In this document: piece by piece, positions 17,677 through 26,845 of the stretch
Position numbering within the stretch: position 1 is the stretch's first letter
Layout of the letters: each line of letters opens with the position of its first letter
DNA from: Natronomonas moolapensis 8.8.11
GTDB taxonomy: Archaea; Halobacteriota; Halobacteria; Halobacteriales; Haloarculaceae
Length of the DNA: 64,000 nucleotides
Direction: 5' to 3'
Assembly (NCBI RefSeq): GCF_000591055.1
Contig: NC_020388.1
Coordinates: 1,426,001 to 1,490,000, forward strand
Notes under the pieces: model-generated
Told to the model about the DNA's origin: nothing
What the model saw: only the letters and a program-made list of their open reading frames with translations
Databases searched by the model: none
Made by a program: the position numbers and the translations under genes

Positions 17677-17925
17677 ATGCCCGACAGCTACCTCGTCGAA
17701 CTCAAAAACTCCGTGTTCCAAGAGACGCTGCTCTCCGAAGATGAGTTCGACCGCCAAATCGAGTTTCCGTCAGAAACCAACGCCGAAGAATGGGTAGTAG
17801 AACAGAATCGGACCCACTCCGAGATGGGCAAACTGACGCTACATACAGCCCATCCTAACGACAAATCCAACGTAGACGCGTACGTCATCTTCCAGCCACT
17901 GGGAAGATGGGTACCGGACTCATAA
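17677..17925 (+). CDS. Hypothetical protein, 82 residues
   Basis: The sequence MPDSYLVELKNSVFQETLLS ... YVIFQPLGRWVPDS is mixed alpha/beta and acidic with good haloarchaeal codon use. No motif is recognised and no neighbouring gene points to a function. Confidence 0.5.
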   Translation: MPDSYLVELKNSVFQETLLSEDEFDRQIEFPSETNAEEWVVEQNRTHSEMGKLTLHTAHPNDKSNVDAYVIFQPLGRWVPDS

Positions 17926-18017
17926 CGGCCATCCGGAGGACTGCGGTTTTCAGATCTACAATTCTACTAACCACGAGATAGTTTATCAAAAATCAGTAGT
18001 ATCCAGTCAAACCCACG

Positions 18018-18368
18018 TTAGAACTCAAAGTTTGGGATTAGGTCGTTCTCAACAAGATATGGGAGTACATGTTCCTCCCGCCAATCATGTAGTCGATCCA
18101 TCAACGTCTCTTCAACGTCGTGAAACGTCTCTTCAGTATGCTCTCTGTCTTCCAAGAGATACCACGTCTCGGTCGATGGATCAAATGCGAAATCAAAGAT
18201 CTTTTCATTTTTGTACAGTAGAAATTCCGTTATAATATCGTTGAACCGACATTCAAGCGGCAACGTTCCGGTTACTGCATCCGATTCGCCTAATGACTTT
18301 ACCGCCTCAGCCGACACTGGCTTTGGTGGGAGTCCCTCAAACACCTCTAATTCTGAATTATCACCCAT
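18018..18368 (-). CDS. Hypothetical protein, 116 residues
   Basis: The ATG at 18368 (MGDNSELEVFEGLPPKP) is preferred over the one seven codons upstream because it begins the acidic sequence. The protein contains an aromatic stretch (FNDIITEFLLYKNEKIFDF) and a charged helix with HDWREEHVLPYLVENDL. No family is recognised. The upstream region has been disrupted by an IS5 element 56 bp away. Confidence 0.5.
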   Translation of the reverse strand: MGDNSELEVFEGLPPKPVSAEAVKSLGESDAVTGTLPLECRFNDIITEFLLYKNEKIFDFAFDPSTETWYLLEDREHTEETFHDVEETLMDRLHDWREEHVLPYLVENDLIPNFEF

Positions 18369-18416
18369 GTTCCGTTCTACTCCCACCAAGCTACATAGCT
18401 ATTTGTCTGCGAGTGC

Positions 18417-18424
18417 CTGCAAAC
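18417..18424. repeat. Target-site duplication, left copy (CTGCAAAC)
   Basis: Exact 8-bp direct repeat with 19365-19372, flanking the IS5 element. It shows that this copy arrived by simple transposition. Confidence 0.85.
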
Positions 18425-19364
18425 GCCTCTGTTTAATCGCATGACGGAAGTGGAATCTCCTGTTTTGCGGCCTTCTTCATGTTATATACGACACACATTA
18501 GGGTGATTTCGCGGAATTCCCGATACCAGGCTCGCGCTCGCAGGGCGGAGCCCAGCGAGCGCTTGACGCTGGAGAAGACGGTCTCAGCCATTGACCGCTG
18601 TCCATAGAGTTCTTCGTTGATCCGGGCGTTGTGGACGTGATCGTATGGTTTGTTGATGCAGTGCTTGATGAGCGGTCTGATGCTCAACTCACGGAGATCG
18701 TCTCGAAGCCAGTTACAGTCATACCCCTTGTCAGCAGTAAGGACCCGCAACTCGCCCGCATGCCGGCGGGCGAGTTGCTCACATACTTCGGCGTCGCTTC
18801 CTTCCCACGTCATTGTGCAGTACAGATCGAGAATCACTTGCGTCTCCGTATCAATGAGTTTCGTCGCTTCAAGCGTCTGAACGCGGTAATTCGTCCGACG
18901 ACAGTAGTGTCGGCTGGCGGGTGAGCGGTCGAAATACGTTGCGTCGATGGCAGCGATATCTCCGGTGTCGTGCAGCTGGGCCGATTGGCCCAGCAGCACT
19001 CGGCAGATCCGCATTTCGAGTCTTTCAAACGCGAGACATAACGTGGAATAGTGCGGGAGATCGGACGGTTCAAGTCCGATCTCCCGCGTTATTCGGGGCA
19101 TTTCACTCAGGAGATCGATCGTCATCCGGTAGGTGGTATCAAGATAAATCCGCAGACAGTGTAGTGGTATCATCACGTAATCGGGGAACCCGCCGCCTCC
19201 TTCCGGAGCGGCGGGTTCCTCCGTATCGTCGGAAACTCTTTGAGCGATCCAAACACATCGCTCGGTGAAGCGGGAAATGAGGGTCGACACAATCATCATT
19301 CTCCCGCTTCAACGGCTTTGATCTCACGACGTGATCCACTGCCCGCTAGTGATTAAACACAGGC
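18425..19364 (-). mobile_element. IS5-family element, 940 bp, intact
   Basis: The ends GCCTCTGTTTAATC (left) and GATTAAACACAGGC (right) form 14-bp inverted repeats with one mismatch, flanked by a perfect 8-bp duplication CTGCAAAC. One complete transposase is inside. The element sits inside an older IS5 5' fragment, so this is a nested insertion. Confidence 0.85.
18433..19299 (-). CDS. IS5-family transposase
   Basis: The 288-residue frame is complete. DDE residues are visible: Asp in IAAIDATYFDRS, Asp in LTADKGYDCNW and Glu in YGQRSMAETVFSSVKR with the downstream Lys/Arg. The N-terminus (ISRFTERCVWIAQ, EGGGGFPDYVMIPLHCLRIY) is typical of haloarchaeal IS5 enzymes. With intact ends and target duplication, this is the transposon in the window most likely to be active. 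Confidence 0.85.
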   Translation of the reverse strand: MMIVSTLISRFTERCVWIAQRVSDDTEEPAAPEGGGGFPDYVMIPLHCLRIYLDTTYRMTIDLLSEMPRITREIGLEPSDLPHYSTLCLAFERLEMRICRVLLGQSAQLHDTGDIAAIDATYFDRSPASRHYCRRTNYRVQTLEATKLIDTETQVILDLYCTMTWEGSDAEVCEQLARRHAGELRVLTADKGYDCNWLRDDLRELSIRPLIKHCINKPYDHVHNARINEELYGQRSMAETVFSSVKRSLGSALRARAWYREFREITLMCVVYNMKKAAKQEIPLPSCD

Positions 19365-19372
19365 CTGCAAAC
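19365..19372. repeat. Target-site duplication, right copy (CTGCAAAC)
   Basis: Partner of 18417-18424. Confidence 0.85.
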
Positions 19373-19424
19373 AACTTTTAGCTAACGTGACTGCTTTACT
19401 CGTGAAGCGGGAAATCTTCGACAT
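19373..19424 (-). pseudogene. 5' fragment of an older IS5-family transposase
   Basis: On the minus strand a start at 19424 reads MSKISRFTSKAVTLAKSCLQ up to the insertion point and, across the younger IS5 element, resumes as ALADK followed by a stop. The beginning matches the N-terminus of haloarchaeal IS5 transposases and of the intact copy here (ISRFTERC). Only the 5' end is left. Confidence 0.55.
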
Positions 19425-19685
19425 GAACTATTGCCGATTTCCCGCTTCAACTCCCTAGTTCTAACGGTCGATTCCGACGCCGTCCAGCGATTCACCAGAG
19501 CCCCCAGACTTGGTTTGGGCGTCATGAGGAACCTGGCAACTCGGAAGGCTTGATCTCTCAGCCGTGGCAGATCAATATTGAAAGCCGCTTTCGTCCAGCG
19601 CCGAGCGGATCCGAATACATCGATATTGGATTGATTGCTACGCATCCCCGGAACAACAAAATAGGGGGGCCCAAAAGCAATCATA

Positions 19686-20033
19686 ATGGACGAGGGAACG
19701 CGGGTTGTCGATGGCGATGAGGACGATCCAAATGATGCTGTCGTCGTCTGGCGACCAGCCGACATGACGACGGCTGACTGGACATACGAGGCCGGCGGGG
19801 AAACCTACACCACAGCCGAGTCAAACCCCGACTATCCCGACGACGAGCAGTTGGTCGTAGTGGCCTTCGAACGCGCCCTCGAGGAGGCTTGGCCGGAGTG
19901 GACCACCGTTGACCCCAGTGATCTCTACGAGGGCGTCAAAAACCGAAATCTCCCGCTGTTTGGGTTCCCAGAGAGTCGATTAGAACCTATTGCTCCCGAC
20001 CCCCCCAACGACGTCGACAACAGCAGTGACTGA
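19686..20033 (+). CDS. Hypothetical acidic protein, 115 residues
   Basis: The protein has high Asp/Glu content (MDEGTRVVDGDEDDPNDAVV), a central AGGETYTTAESNPDYPDDEQL segment and a helix FERALEEAWPEW. No motif is recognised. The start at 19686 follows the decayed IS5 region and gives a fully acidic N-terminus. Confidence 0.5.
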   Translation: MDEGTRVVDGDEDDPNDAVVVWRPADMTTADWTYEAGGETYTTAESNPDYPDDEQLVVVAFERALEEAWPEWTTVDPSDLYEGVKNRNLPLFGFPESRLEPIAPDPPNDVDNSSD

Positions 20034-20267
20034 CTCGAAGGGCGGACAGGGTCTTTAGCGGACCCACAGAGCCATCGCTCAAAGGAGTGATATTGTCTCG
20101 GTATCGGCAACGCTGTTCTATAGGAGGCCATTGAGACGGGTCGAGCGCTCGTTTTATCATTTCTGAGCAGAGTATAGATCGGTTCACGAGCGAACCAGAC
20201 ATGTGGCTAGTTCGTTTTTTGCAGATGCGCTTGTAGTGTTCTGAGCCGGCCCCCACGATTAGTTCGG

Positions 20268-20276
20268 GTTTTATTA
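20268..20276 (+). promoter_or_regulatory. TATA element of tbp copy 1, conserved with copy 2
   Basis: GTTTTATTA lies 31-39 nt before the ATG at 20307, within a stretch (gattagttcgggttttatta, then agtct) that recurs upstream of the second tbp gene. The conservation shows the promoter was duplicated with the gene. Confidence 0.55.
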
Positions 20277-20306
20277 GAGTCTATCTCGATTGAGTTGACA
20301 CGTATT

Positions 20307-20870
20307 ATGTCTTCCGTCAGTAAAACGATCGATATCGAAAACGTCGTCGCTTCTACCGACATCGGACAGGAACTCGCACTCGAGAGGTTGGCGATGGATC
20401 TCAGCGGGTCGGAGTACAATCCAGATACGTTTCCAGGGCTTATCTATCGGATACAGGAGCCCGAAGCCGCGAACCTCATCTTTCGGTCTGGGAAAATTGT
20501 CTGTACCGGGGCCAACACCGTCGACGATGTACACAGCTCCCTCCAGACCGTCTGCGAGACGCTTCGTGATCTCGGAATTGACGTTATTGAGGCTCCGACG
20601 ATCACCGTCCAGAATATCGTCTTTAGCGCTGATCTCCGAGCTCAACTCAACCTCAACGCCATCGCGATCGGATTCGGGCTCGAAGACGTCGAATACGAAC
20701 CCGAGCAATTCCCCGGACTGGTCTACCGACTCGATACCCCCGACGTTGTAACGCTGTTATTCAGCTCAGGCAAGGTCGTTATCACCGGCACAAAAACTCC
20801 CGATGCAGCCGAAGAAGCCCTCGAGAAAATCTCCGGCAAATTGAGTGAGCTTGGACTGCTAGACAGCTGA
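20307..20870 (+). CDS. tbp: TATA-binding protein, copy 1
   Basis: The 187-residue protein consists of two direct TBP repeats. Each contains the core NVVAST/NIVFSA, the FPGLIYR/FPGLVYR motif and the TLLFSSGKVVITG-type strand (IFRSGKIVCTG in repeat 1). It should bind promoter TATA boxes and recruit TFB and RNA polymerase. Haloarchaea carry several TBPs, often on plasmids. The ATG at 20307 is preferred over an upstream TTG because the second copy has the same ATG and spacing. It is about 90% identical by eye to copy 2. Confidence 0.95.
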   Translation: MSSVSKTIDIENVVASTDIGQELALERLAMDLSGSEYNPDTFPGLIYRIQEPEAANLIFRSGKIVCTGANTVDDVHSSLQTVCETLRDLGIDVIEAPTITVQNIVFSADLRAQLNLNAIAIGFGLEDVEYEPEQFPGLVYRLDTPDVVTLLFSSGKVVITGTKTPDAAEEALEKISGKLSELGLLDS

Positions 20871-21081
20871 CAGAGAGCGAATATGAGTCTGGCTCTTAGT
20901 ATCGGCGTTTTCATCTGGATAACCGGCGTCATTGCGTACTGCTACATACGTACTCTCCATCTTGGAGCGATTCAAGCAGCAATGGGAGCAGAATTTACCG
21001 AATAAAGTCTTTGTGGTGGAAATAGATTTTTGGGAAACAAAATATATCTTTATTTTACTACAACCCGTACTCGCTAATGCA

Positions 21082-21312
21082 ATGGTAGTAGAAACAGCGG
21101 AACTTCAATCGGAGCTCAAAGCGAAGGGAGAATTAATGCTCGCCGTCTCAGAATTTGACGAGCCACTGGAGATGCACCTCCATGATACAGAGATCGAAGA
21201 TGGAGTGATAACCATCCAATTGACTGATGGTGTCCTCACCTTCAATGTTGATGAGGTAGTAGCCGTCTGGCATCATACACATTCACTCGCCGACTTCGGA
21301 CTGGAAGACTAA
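21082..21312 (+). CDS. Hypothetical protein, 76 residues
   Basis: The ATG at 21082 (MVVETAELQSELKAKGELML) has an AT-rich TATA-like stretch (tttatttta) about 28 nt upstream. The frame is open further up from a TTG at 20932, but that part is basic and hydrophobic and overlaps the promoter. The mature sequence is acidic and beta-rich (MHLHDTEIEDGVITIQLTDG). No family recognised. Confidence 0.5.
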   Translation: MVVETAELQSELKAKGELMLAVSEFDEPLEMHLHDTEIEDGVITIQLTDGVLTFNVDEVVAVWHHTHSLADFGLED

Positions 21313-21423
21313 CCCCGATAAACGGGACGTTGCCTCGTAGCAACTCGGCTGTGAGCAGTCTGTAACACCGCGATAGGCGTCGCTCAACGAGTCTCTGAAT
21401 CCCATACGTTAGTATATTGGTAC

Positions 21424-22961
21424 GTGTTTACCCCCAGATGGATATCGTCACTCTCTCGTGAGTGCCACCCAACTGGTGTCGTAGACTGATGCAACAGGCG
21501 GGCAAACACGCTTTCGAGGGATGGTCTCCAGACCGGAGACCATCCCGTCTCGCCTGTTCATGACCTCTTCGGAACCTACCAAGGAAGAGATCCTTGAGCG
21601 TCTGGTCGCACTTGAGAAAGAGAACGAGGAACTTCGAGAGGAGAACAAGCGGCTCAGAGCCAAGCTTCGGTGGTACGAGGGACCCCATACACCACCGAGC
21701 AAAGACCAATCGGACCAGGAGGAGTCGTCCTCGTCCGATGGGGACGAGGACGACGAACAACCACGTACTGACGGTGGCACGCCTGGCCGAAAGTCCGGAC
21801 ATGACCCGGAATGGCGCGACGCTCCTGACCCGGATCAAGAGATCGAGGTTACCTGTGACTGCTGTCCAGACTGTGGTGAAGCGTTCGACGAGTCGGCGGG
21901 CGTCAGCCCCCGACTCGTCGAGGAACTCCCGGATCCACAGCCACCAGAGGTCACACAGTACAACCGCCATCACTACGAGTGCCACTCCTGTGGTGCCGAG
22001 ACTGTCGCCTCACACCCCGACTGCCCCGATGAGGGGCAGTTCGGGGTGAATGTCATCGCACAGGCGGCGCTCTCTCGGTACGATCACCGCCTTCCCTACC
22101 GGAAGATCGCCGATCGCTTCGAACAACTCCACGGACTGGAGTTCACGGGTGCGTCCGCGTGGCACGCGACCGAGCGCGTTGCACGCGCCGGTCGCTGTGA
22201 ATACGAGCAGATTCGCCGTCAGATCCAGCAAGCCGACGTTGTCCACGTTGACGAGACTGGAATTAAACGCGACGGCGAACAGGCATGGATCTGGACGTTC
22301 ACCACCGAGGAGCACACGCTGTACGTGGCTAGGGAGAGTCGAGGAAGTGATGTTCCCGCGGAAGTCCTCGGCGAGGACTTCGCGGGAACAGTCGTCTGTG
22401 ACGGGTGGACGGCGTATCCGGCTTTCAGCAGCAACCTCCAGCGGTGTTGGGCGCATATTCTACGGGAGGCTGAAGACGCCGCCGAGAAACAGACGGAAGG
22501 CGAACCGATCTACCGTGCCCTCAAACAGCTGTACGTCGCTCTCCAGACCCGGCTGGAGAGCGACTTGACAGTCCGCGAGCGAGCAGAACTCCAACGTGTG
22601 GCGCGGAGAGAGCTTGAATCGCTGATAGAACGGTCAGTTCCTGACGGACCAGTGGCAACACTACTCGGCAAGATCGAAGGAGGCCTCGACCACTGGCTCA
22701 CCTTTATCGGTGAGCCAGCGGTCTCCCCAACGAACAACGCCGCTGAAAATGCGCTCCGTGAGCCAGTGGTTCTCCGGAAAATCATCGGAACACTCCGGAA
22801 CGACCGCGGTATGTTCGTGCATGAGACGCTGCTGTCCCTGCTGGCGACGTGCCGCCAGCAGGGACGCAATCCCTACGACGAGTTCAAGCGAATCGCTCGA
22901 AACAACGAGATGATTTCACGAGCTCAGACCGTACCCGCTGTTGCATCCTCGGGGTAAACAC
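21424..22961 (+). mobile_element. IS66-family element
   Basis: The ends GTGTTTACCCC (left) and GGGGTAAACAC (right) are perfect 11-bp inverted repeats around one transposase gene. The flanking 8 bp (attggtac and ataccccg) do not match, so the insertion was followed by a deletion or other rearrangement. The right end cuts a histidine kinase gene. Confidence 0.75.
21560..22957 (+). CDS. IS66-family transposase (TnpC-like)
   Basis: The 465-residue protein has the IS66 layout: an N-terminal coiled coil (EEILERLVALEKENEELREE), a disordered acidic linker, a zinc-binding pair CDCCPDCG/CHSCG, and a DDE core with Asp in VVHVDETGIKRDG, Asp in GTVVCDGWTAY and Glu in SPTNNAAENALREPV. No tnpA/tnpB accessory genes are nearby, as is usual for haloarchaeal members. 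The ATG at 21560 gives the normal N-terminus. Confidence 0.85.
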   Translation: MTSSEPTKEEILERLVALEKENEELREENKRLRAKLRWYEGPHTPPSKDQSDQEESSSSDGDEDDEQPRTDGGTPGRKSGHDPEWRDAPDPDQEIEVTCDCCPDCGEAFDESAGVSPRLVEELPDPQPPEVTQYNRHHYECHSCGAETVASHPDCPDEGQFGVNVIAQAALSRYDHRLPYRKIADRFEQLHGLEFTGASAWHATERVARAGRCEYEQIRRQIQQADVVHVDETGIKRDGEQAWIWTFTTEEHTLYVARESRGSDVPAEVLGEDFAGTVVCDGWTAYPAFSSNLQRCWAHILREAEDAAEKQTEGEPIYRALKQLYVALQTRLESDLTVRERAELQRVARRELESLIERSVPDGPVATLLGKIEGGLDHWLTFIGEPAVSPTNNAAENALREPVVLRKIIGTLRNDRGMFVHETLLSLLATCRQQGRNPYDEFKRIARNNEMISRAQTVPAVASSG

Positions 22962-24647
22962 ATACCCCGTTTCTATAACCTCTTTCTCCCGCTGTCGGTA
23001 CTGGTCGAAGTTCTCGATATTCTTGACGTTCGGTTCAATCTCGAACTCGCGTTGTCCCTCAAGTTCCTCCGCGGTCATTCCATGTAATGCAGCATTTGAC
23101 TCGTTCGAGAGGAGCACCTCGTCGTCTAGGTTTTTGACGAAGAGTGGATCTGGGACGAGATCAATAATTTGCCGGAGTTGTTCGTGTGCCCGCTCGATTT
23201 CTTGCTCACGTTCTCTTAGCTCCTCCTCGCGCTCTTTGCGTTCAGTAATATCGGTCTGAATACCGAGTAACTGCTCCGGTTTGCCATCACCATCGTACTC
23301 AACGATGCCACGCGCTTGGATCCACCGCTGATCCTCCGTGGGTGGCTGAACTCGGAACTCAGCCCGGTACTGGTCGCCCGTCTCGATAACATGATCAATT
23401 TGTTCTTCGACACGTTGCAGATCAGCCTCTGGAATCCGGTCGCTGAAGCCCGCAAAATCGCCAGGAAACTCACCGGCATCGTAGCCGAACAATCGCTCAC
23501 TGGTTTCGTCCCATACGAGTTCGCCGGTGTTGAGATTCCATTCCCAGACGCCCGTCTCCGTCTCCTCAAGTGCGAGTTCGAGCCGCGTATTCAATTCCTT
23601 GAACTTCTCTTCGCGCTGCTTCTGGGAGGTGATATCGTAAAGTAAGACAACACGCCCCTGCGTCGTCTGCTCACCGACCGGTGCGGTGGAGATAGAAAAG
23701 TGTCGTTGCTGCCCCTCAACGCTGACTGTTAGTTCGGTGTCGGCGCTGTCGCTGTCGATGGCCCGATAAAATACATCGTCCCGGACTGAGCCGAAGAACT
23801 CCCGAGCGTCCGTCCCAACGTAGTCCCGCCCGCTATCGAACAGTTCACGAGCACGCCTGTTTGCGTCGACGACACGGTCCTGTTCATCGAGTGTTACGAC
23901 CGCCGCGTTCAGTTCGGCCATTGCGGTCCGTCGAGCCACGGGAACGATGTCCAGAAGCTTCGTTCGAAAGAGCCCCACAGCCAGAAACGGGAGCGCCAGC
24001 AAGAATCCAAACGAGGAAACGTTGTAGGGCACGTCAACCAGCCCAAACGTCGAGACAACGCTCGCTGCAAATAATGGGACGAACGTGAGCGACAGCCAAC
24101 TGAACTGTTTTCGCCGAATGCCTGTCGATCGAAACCGTTCCCACACCAGCAACGCCTCGCCTGCAATCACCAACAGATAGCTCGCGGCGACGTGGAGCCA
24201 CCACCACGTTACGGTTCCCACGATTGCTTGATTTTTGTTTCGAACTACCCCTCCGACGACCCCAGGGCCAGGCTGGTACATGAAGCTGTGGAGTGGATTC
24301 GTCCAGAGTAGGAGTTGCAAGAGCACAATCCCGGCACCGATCACAACTGCAGTGTGTCGGACGAGGTTCGTTCGATTGGTTGTAAACAGCGCTAGAAACA
24401 GCCACCCCACCGCAGCGAGTTCGGTCCCCAGCACAAGGAGGTGGTAGCCGAATGTAACAAGCGTGTAGTTTGTGACGAAGTTTGCCCACGCCAGACTGAC
24501 CATCCATAGTGCAGTCCCGACGGTGAGCAGGGCGTACCCCTTGCTTCCAGGCGTGTCTATGTTATTGACTGCCGGCTTCAGAAGTGCCAAAGCCAGCACT
24601 CCCGCAACTAACTGAAGCCCACCAACGGTCTGTGCATCTATGACCAT
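22962..24647 (-). pseudogene. 7TM-PAS histidine kinase truncated by IS66
   Basis: From the start at 24647 there are seven membrane helices of the HisKA_7TM type (about residues 1-225), then three PAS domains (RTAMAELNAAVVTLDEQDRV; LELALEETETGVWEWNLNTG; LRQIIDLVPDPLFVKNLDDE). The frame then runs into the IS66 end after EKEVIETGYVFTP. The histidine phosphotransfer and ATPase domains are gone, and no continuation is found on the far side of the IS. The product, if made, would be a membrane sensor without kinase activity. Confidence 0.8.
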
Positions 24648-24738
24648 CTGCTACTGGCCGAGATTGGCTGACCAATCTATAAGAAACCACGTGGTCGATT
24701 TGGTATACAGAGAAACAAGGCGAGTGCCTCGGGGTCGT

Positions 24739-24803
24739 GACGGCCCTCGCGGTGCGTCGGGCCGTCCCCGCGAACTGACCATGTGACGACCGGTTCCACC
24801 GGT
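24739..24803. ncRNA. Candidate structured RNA or hairpin pair
   Basis: In a GC-rich island between AT-rich flanks, GACGGCCC (24739-24746) pairs perfectly with GGGCCGTC (24759-24766), and ACCGG (24789-24793) pairs with CCGGT (24799-24803). No coding frame is convincing. Direction is unknown, and it could equally be a remnant of a transposon end. Confidence 0.3.
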
Positions 24804-24958
24804 GACTCTTGATCGGTGAAAGCCTGTTAGTGAGTGGCTACGCCGTCGCGTCGGTGGCTGATCGCCGCGGACAGCGACTGTCCTCTCGTTGAAAAGCGAC
24901 ATTCATCCGGTTTCGATGGGGCCTCAGGATAGGATCAGAGCTTCAGAATAAATTATAC

Positions 24959-26001
24959 TCACGGACAGAGATAATTATAGATGTTTGGTGGGTCTATAGA
25001 CGCAAGCGCATCGAAGACGGCTTCTCTCAGTTCATCAAGTTCTTCGAAAAGTTGGTTACCAAGCCGCTGATTGAGTTTCTGCCAGCACCCTTCCGCGGGG
25101 TTCAGCTCCGGTGAACCCCGCGGAAGGTGGCACAGTTCGATCGGTGTGTCTTCAACGTAGTCGTGGACATCGTTCGCCGCGAAATACGGGGCATTGTCCA
25201 GGACAACACAGATTTTCTCGCCGAACTCGGTCTGGAGTGCGTCCAGTAACCGCGTCGTGATGTCAGCGGTAAAGTTGTCTTCACACTTCAGAAAGAAGGT
25301 GTCACCGCTGGCGGTGACACCGCCCAGCAGTTTGAGACTCTCCCACGCGCCCGACACCGGGAGTGTCGGGCGCGTTTTTTCTGGAAACCACGCGTGGACA
25401 AGATCCGTCGTGATCTCTTGGCGTGTCTGGTCGATTGCTATGATTGTGTAGTCGTCGTCCAGATCGTCCGTCTTTTTTTGAAGCCTTTGCGGAACGCATC
25501 CTGAGCTCGTTCATCAGCTTTGACGTACTCTGGCCGGGCTGTCTTCCAGGACAGCCCGGCCTCGGACATCAATCGCCGGATATGACGGCGGCAGTACTCA
25601 ATATCGAACTCATCTTCAAGATACTGCTGGGCTAGCGGAACCGTCCACGCACGCGCATCAAGTCCAACTTCTTTGGGAGAATCGTGGAGAGCTTCGATGA
25701 ATTGGTCGTGGTCAGCTTCGTCAAGTTCGCGTGATTGGCCGGGGCGAGGATCATCGTAGACGACCGACTCGAACGGCTCTGAGTCGAGCCGTTCGAGTCG
25801 GATCAGCCAGTTACGAACCGTGTTTGGATGGACATCATGCCGCTCCGCAATTGTCTGCTGCTCGACACCGTCCTTGTAGGCGATACCGGCAAGAATTCTC
25901 TGAACTGGTTTCTTTTCATCAACTTCGGCTAAAATCTCTTGGAGTTCGTCAACAGTGATCTTCTCCAAGTAGTCCATACCGTAAAAACAAGCTCTATACA
26001 C
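24959..26001 (-). CDS. IS630-family transposase in two overlapping frames
   Basis: The first frame (26001-25438) holds helix-turn-helix domains (IAYKDGVEQQTIAERHDVHP) and runs to KGFKKRRTIW. The second frame (to 24959) resumes KKTDDLDDDYTIIAIDQTRQ and carries the catalytic core: Asp in IIAIDQT, Asp in ICVVLDNAPYF and Glu in SPELNPAEGCWQKLNQ. They join at a run of seven A on the coding strand (coordinates near 25470) by a -1 shift. Many IS630 relatives express the enzyme by programmed frameshifting at such a site, so this may be a functional arrangement rather than damage. Confidence 0.75.
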
Positions 26002-26079
26002 AAATAAGTTTAGCCGTCAGTATAGCTGTGGATGCTTCGTGAGGTACTGATCCTGAAGAATACTCCGTATCACTCTCCG

Positions 26080-26643
26080 TTAGCTGTCTACCAGTCCAAG
26101 TTCACTCAATTCACCGGAAACCTTCTTGAGGGCTTCTTCGGCTGCATCAGGAGTTTTTGCGCCGGTGATAACGACCTTGCCCGAGCCGAATAATAATGTT
26201 ACAACGTCGGGAGTATCGAGTCGGTAGACCAGCCCGGGGAATTGCTCGGGTTCGTACTCGACGTCTTCGAGCCCGAATCCAATCGCGATGGCGTTGAGGT
26301 TGAGTTGGGCTCGGAGATCCGCGCTAGAGACGATATTCTGGACGGTGATCGTCGGAGCCTCAATAACGTCAATTCCGAGATCACGAAGCGTCTCGCAGAC
26401 GATCTGGAGGGAGCTGTGTACATCGTCGACGGTGTTGGCCCCGGTACAGACAATTTTCCCGGACCGGAAGATGAGGTTCGCGGCTTGAGGCTCCTGTGTC
26501 CGATATATAAGTCCTGGAAAATTATCCGGATCGTAATCGGAACCGCTGAGATCCATCGCCAAGCTGTCGAGTGCGAGTTCCTGATCAATGTCGGTAGAAG
26601 CCACGACGTTTTCGATATCGATCGTTTCACTGACGGAAGACAT
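26080..26643 (-). CDS. tbp: TATA-binding protein, copy 2
   Basis: This 187-residue protein is nearly identical to the TBP at 20307-20870 but in opposite orientation. Differences are scattered (for example IDQELALDSLAMDLSGSDYD against IGQELALERLAMDLSGSEYN). Both TBP repeats and all core motifs are intact. The promoter stretch gattagttcgggttttatta is also shared, at the same 31-39 nt distance from the ATG. The two genes flank the IS66 and IS630 insertions and the broken kinase. Confidence 0.95.
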   Translation of the reverse strand: MSSVSETIDIENVVASTDIDQELALDSLAMDLSGSDYDPDNFPGLIYRTQEPQAANLIFRSGKIVCTGANTVDDVHSSLQIVCETLRDLGIDVIEAPTITVQNIVSSADLRAQLNLNAIAIGFGLEDVEYEPEQFPGLVYRLDTPDVVTLLFGSGKVVITGAKTPDAAEEALKKVSGELSELGLVDS

Positions 26644-26845
26644 AATACGTGTCGACTCACTCAAGACAGACTGTAATAAAACCCGAACTAATCCCGGGAG
26701 TCAGCTCAAGAGGACGCAATTGGAGGGCTCCTTCGATGTGCTGTAAGGCTCCAAATCCCATCTTTTTCAACAGCACTCTTCTCTTCAGACGGGTCGCAAT
26801 TACAGAATACACTTTTGACGAGACGATCTTGGGTGCCGCTGCCTC

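Noticed and set aside
21424-22961. Simple IS66 insertion with 8-bp duplication
   Set aside because: Flanks attggtac and ataccccg do not match, and the kinase does not resume on the other side.
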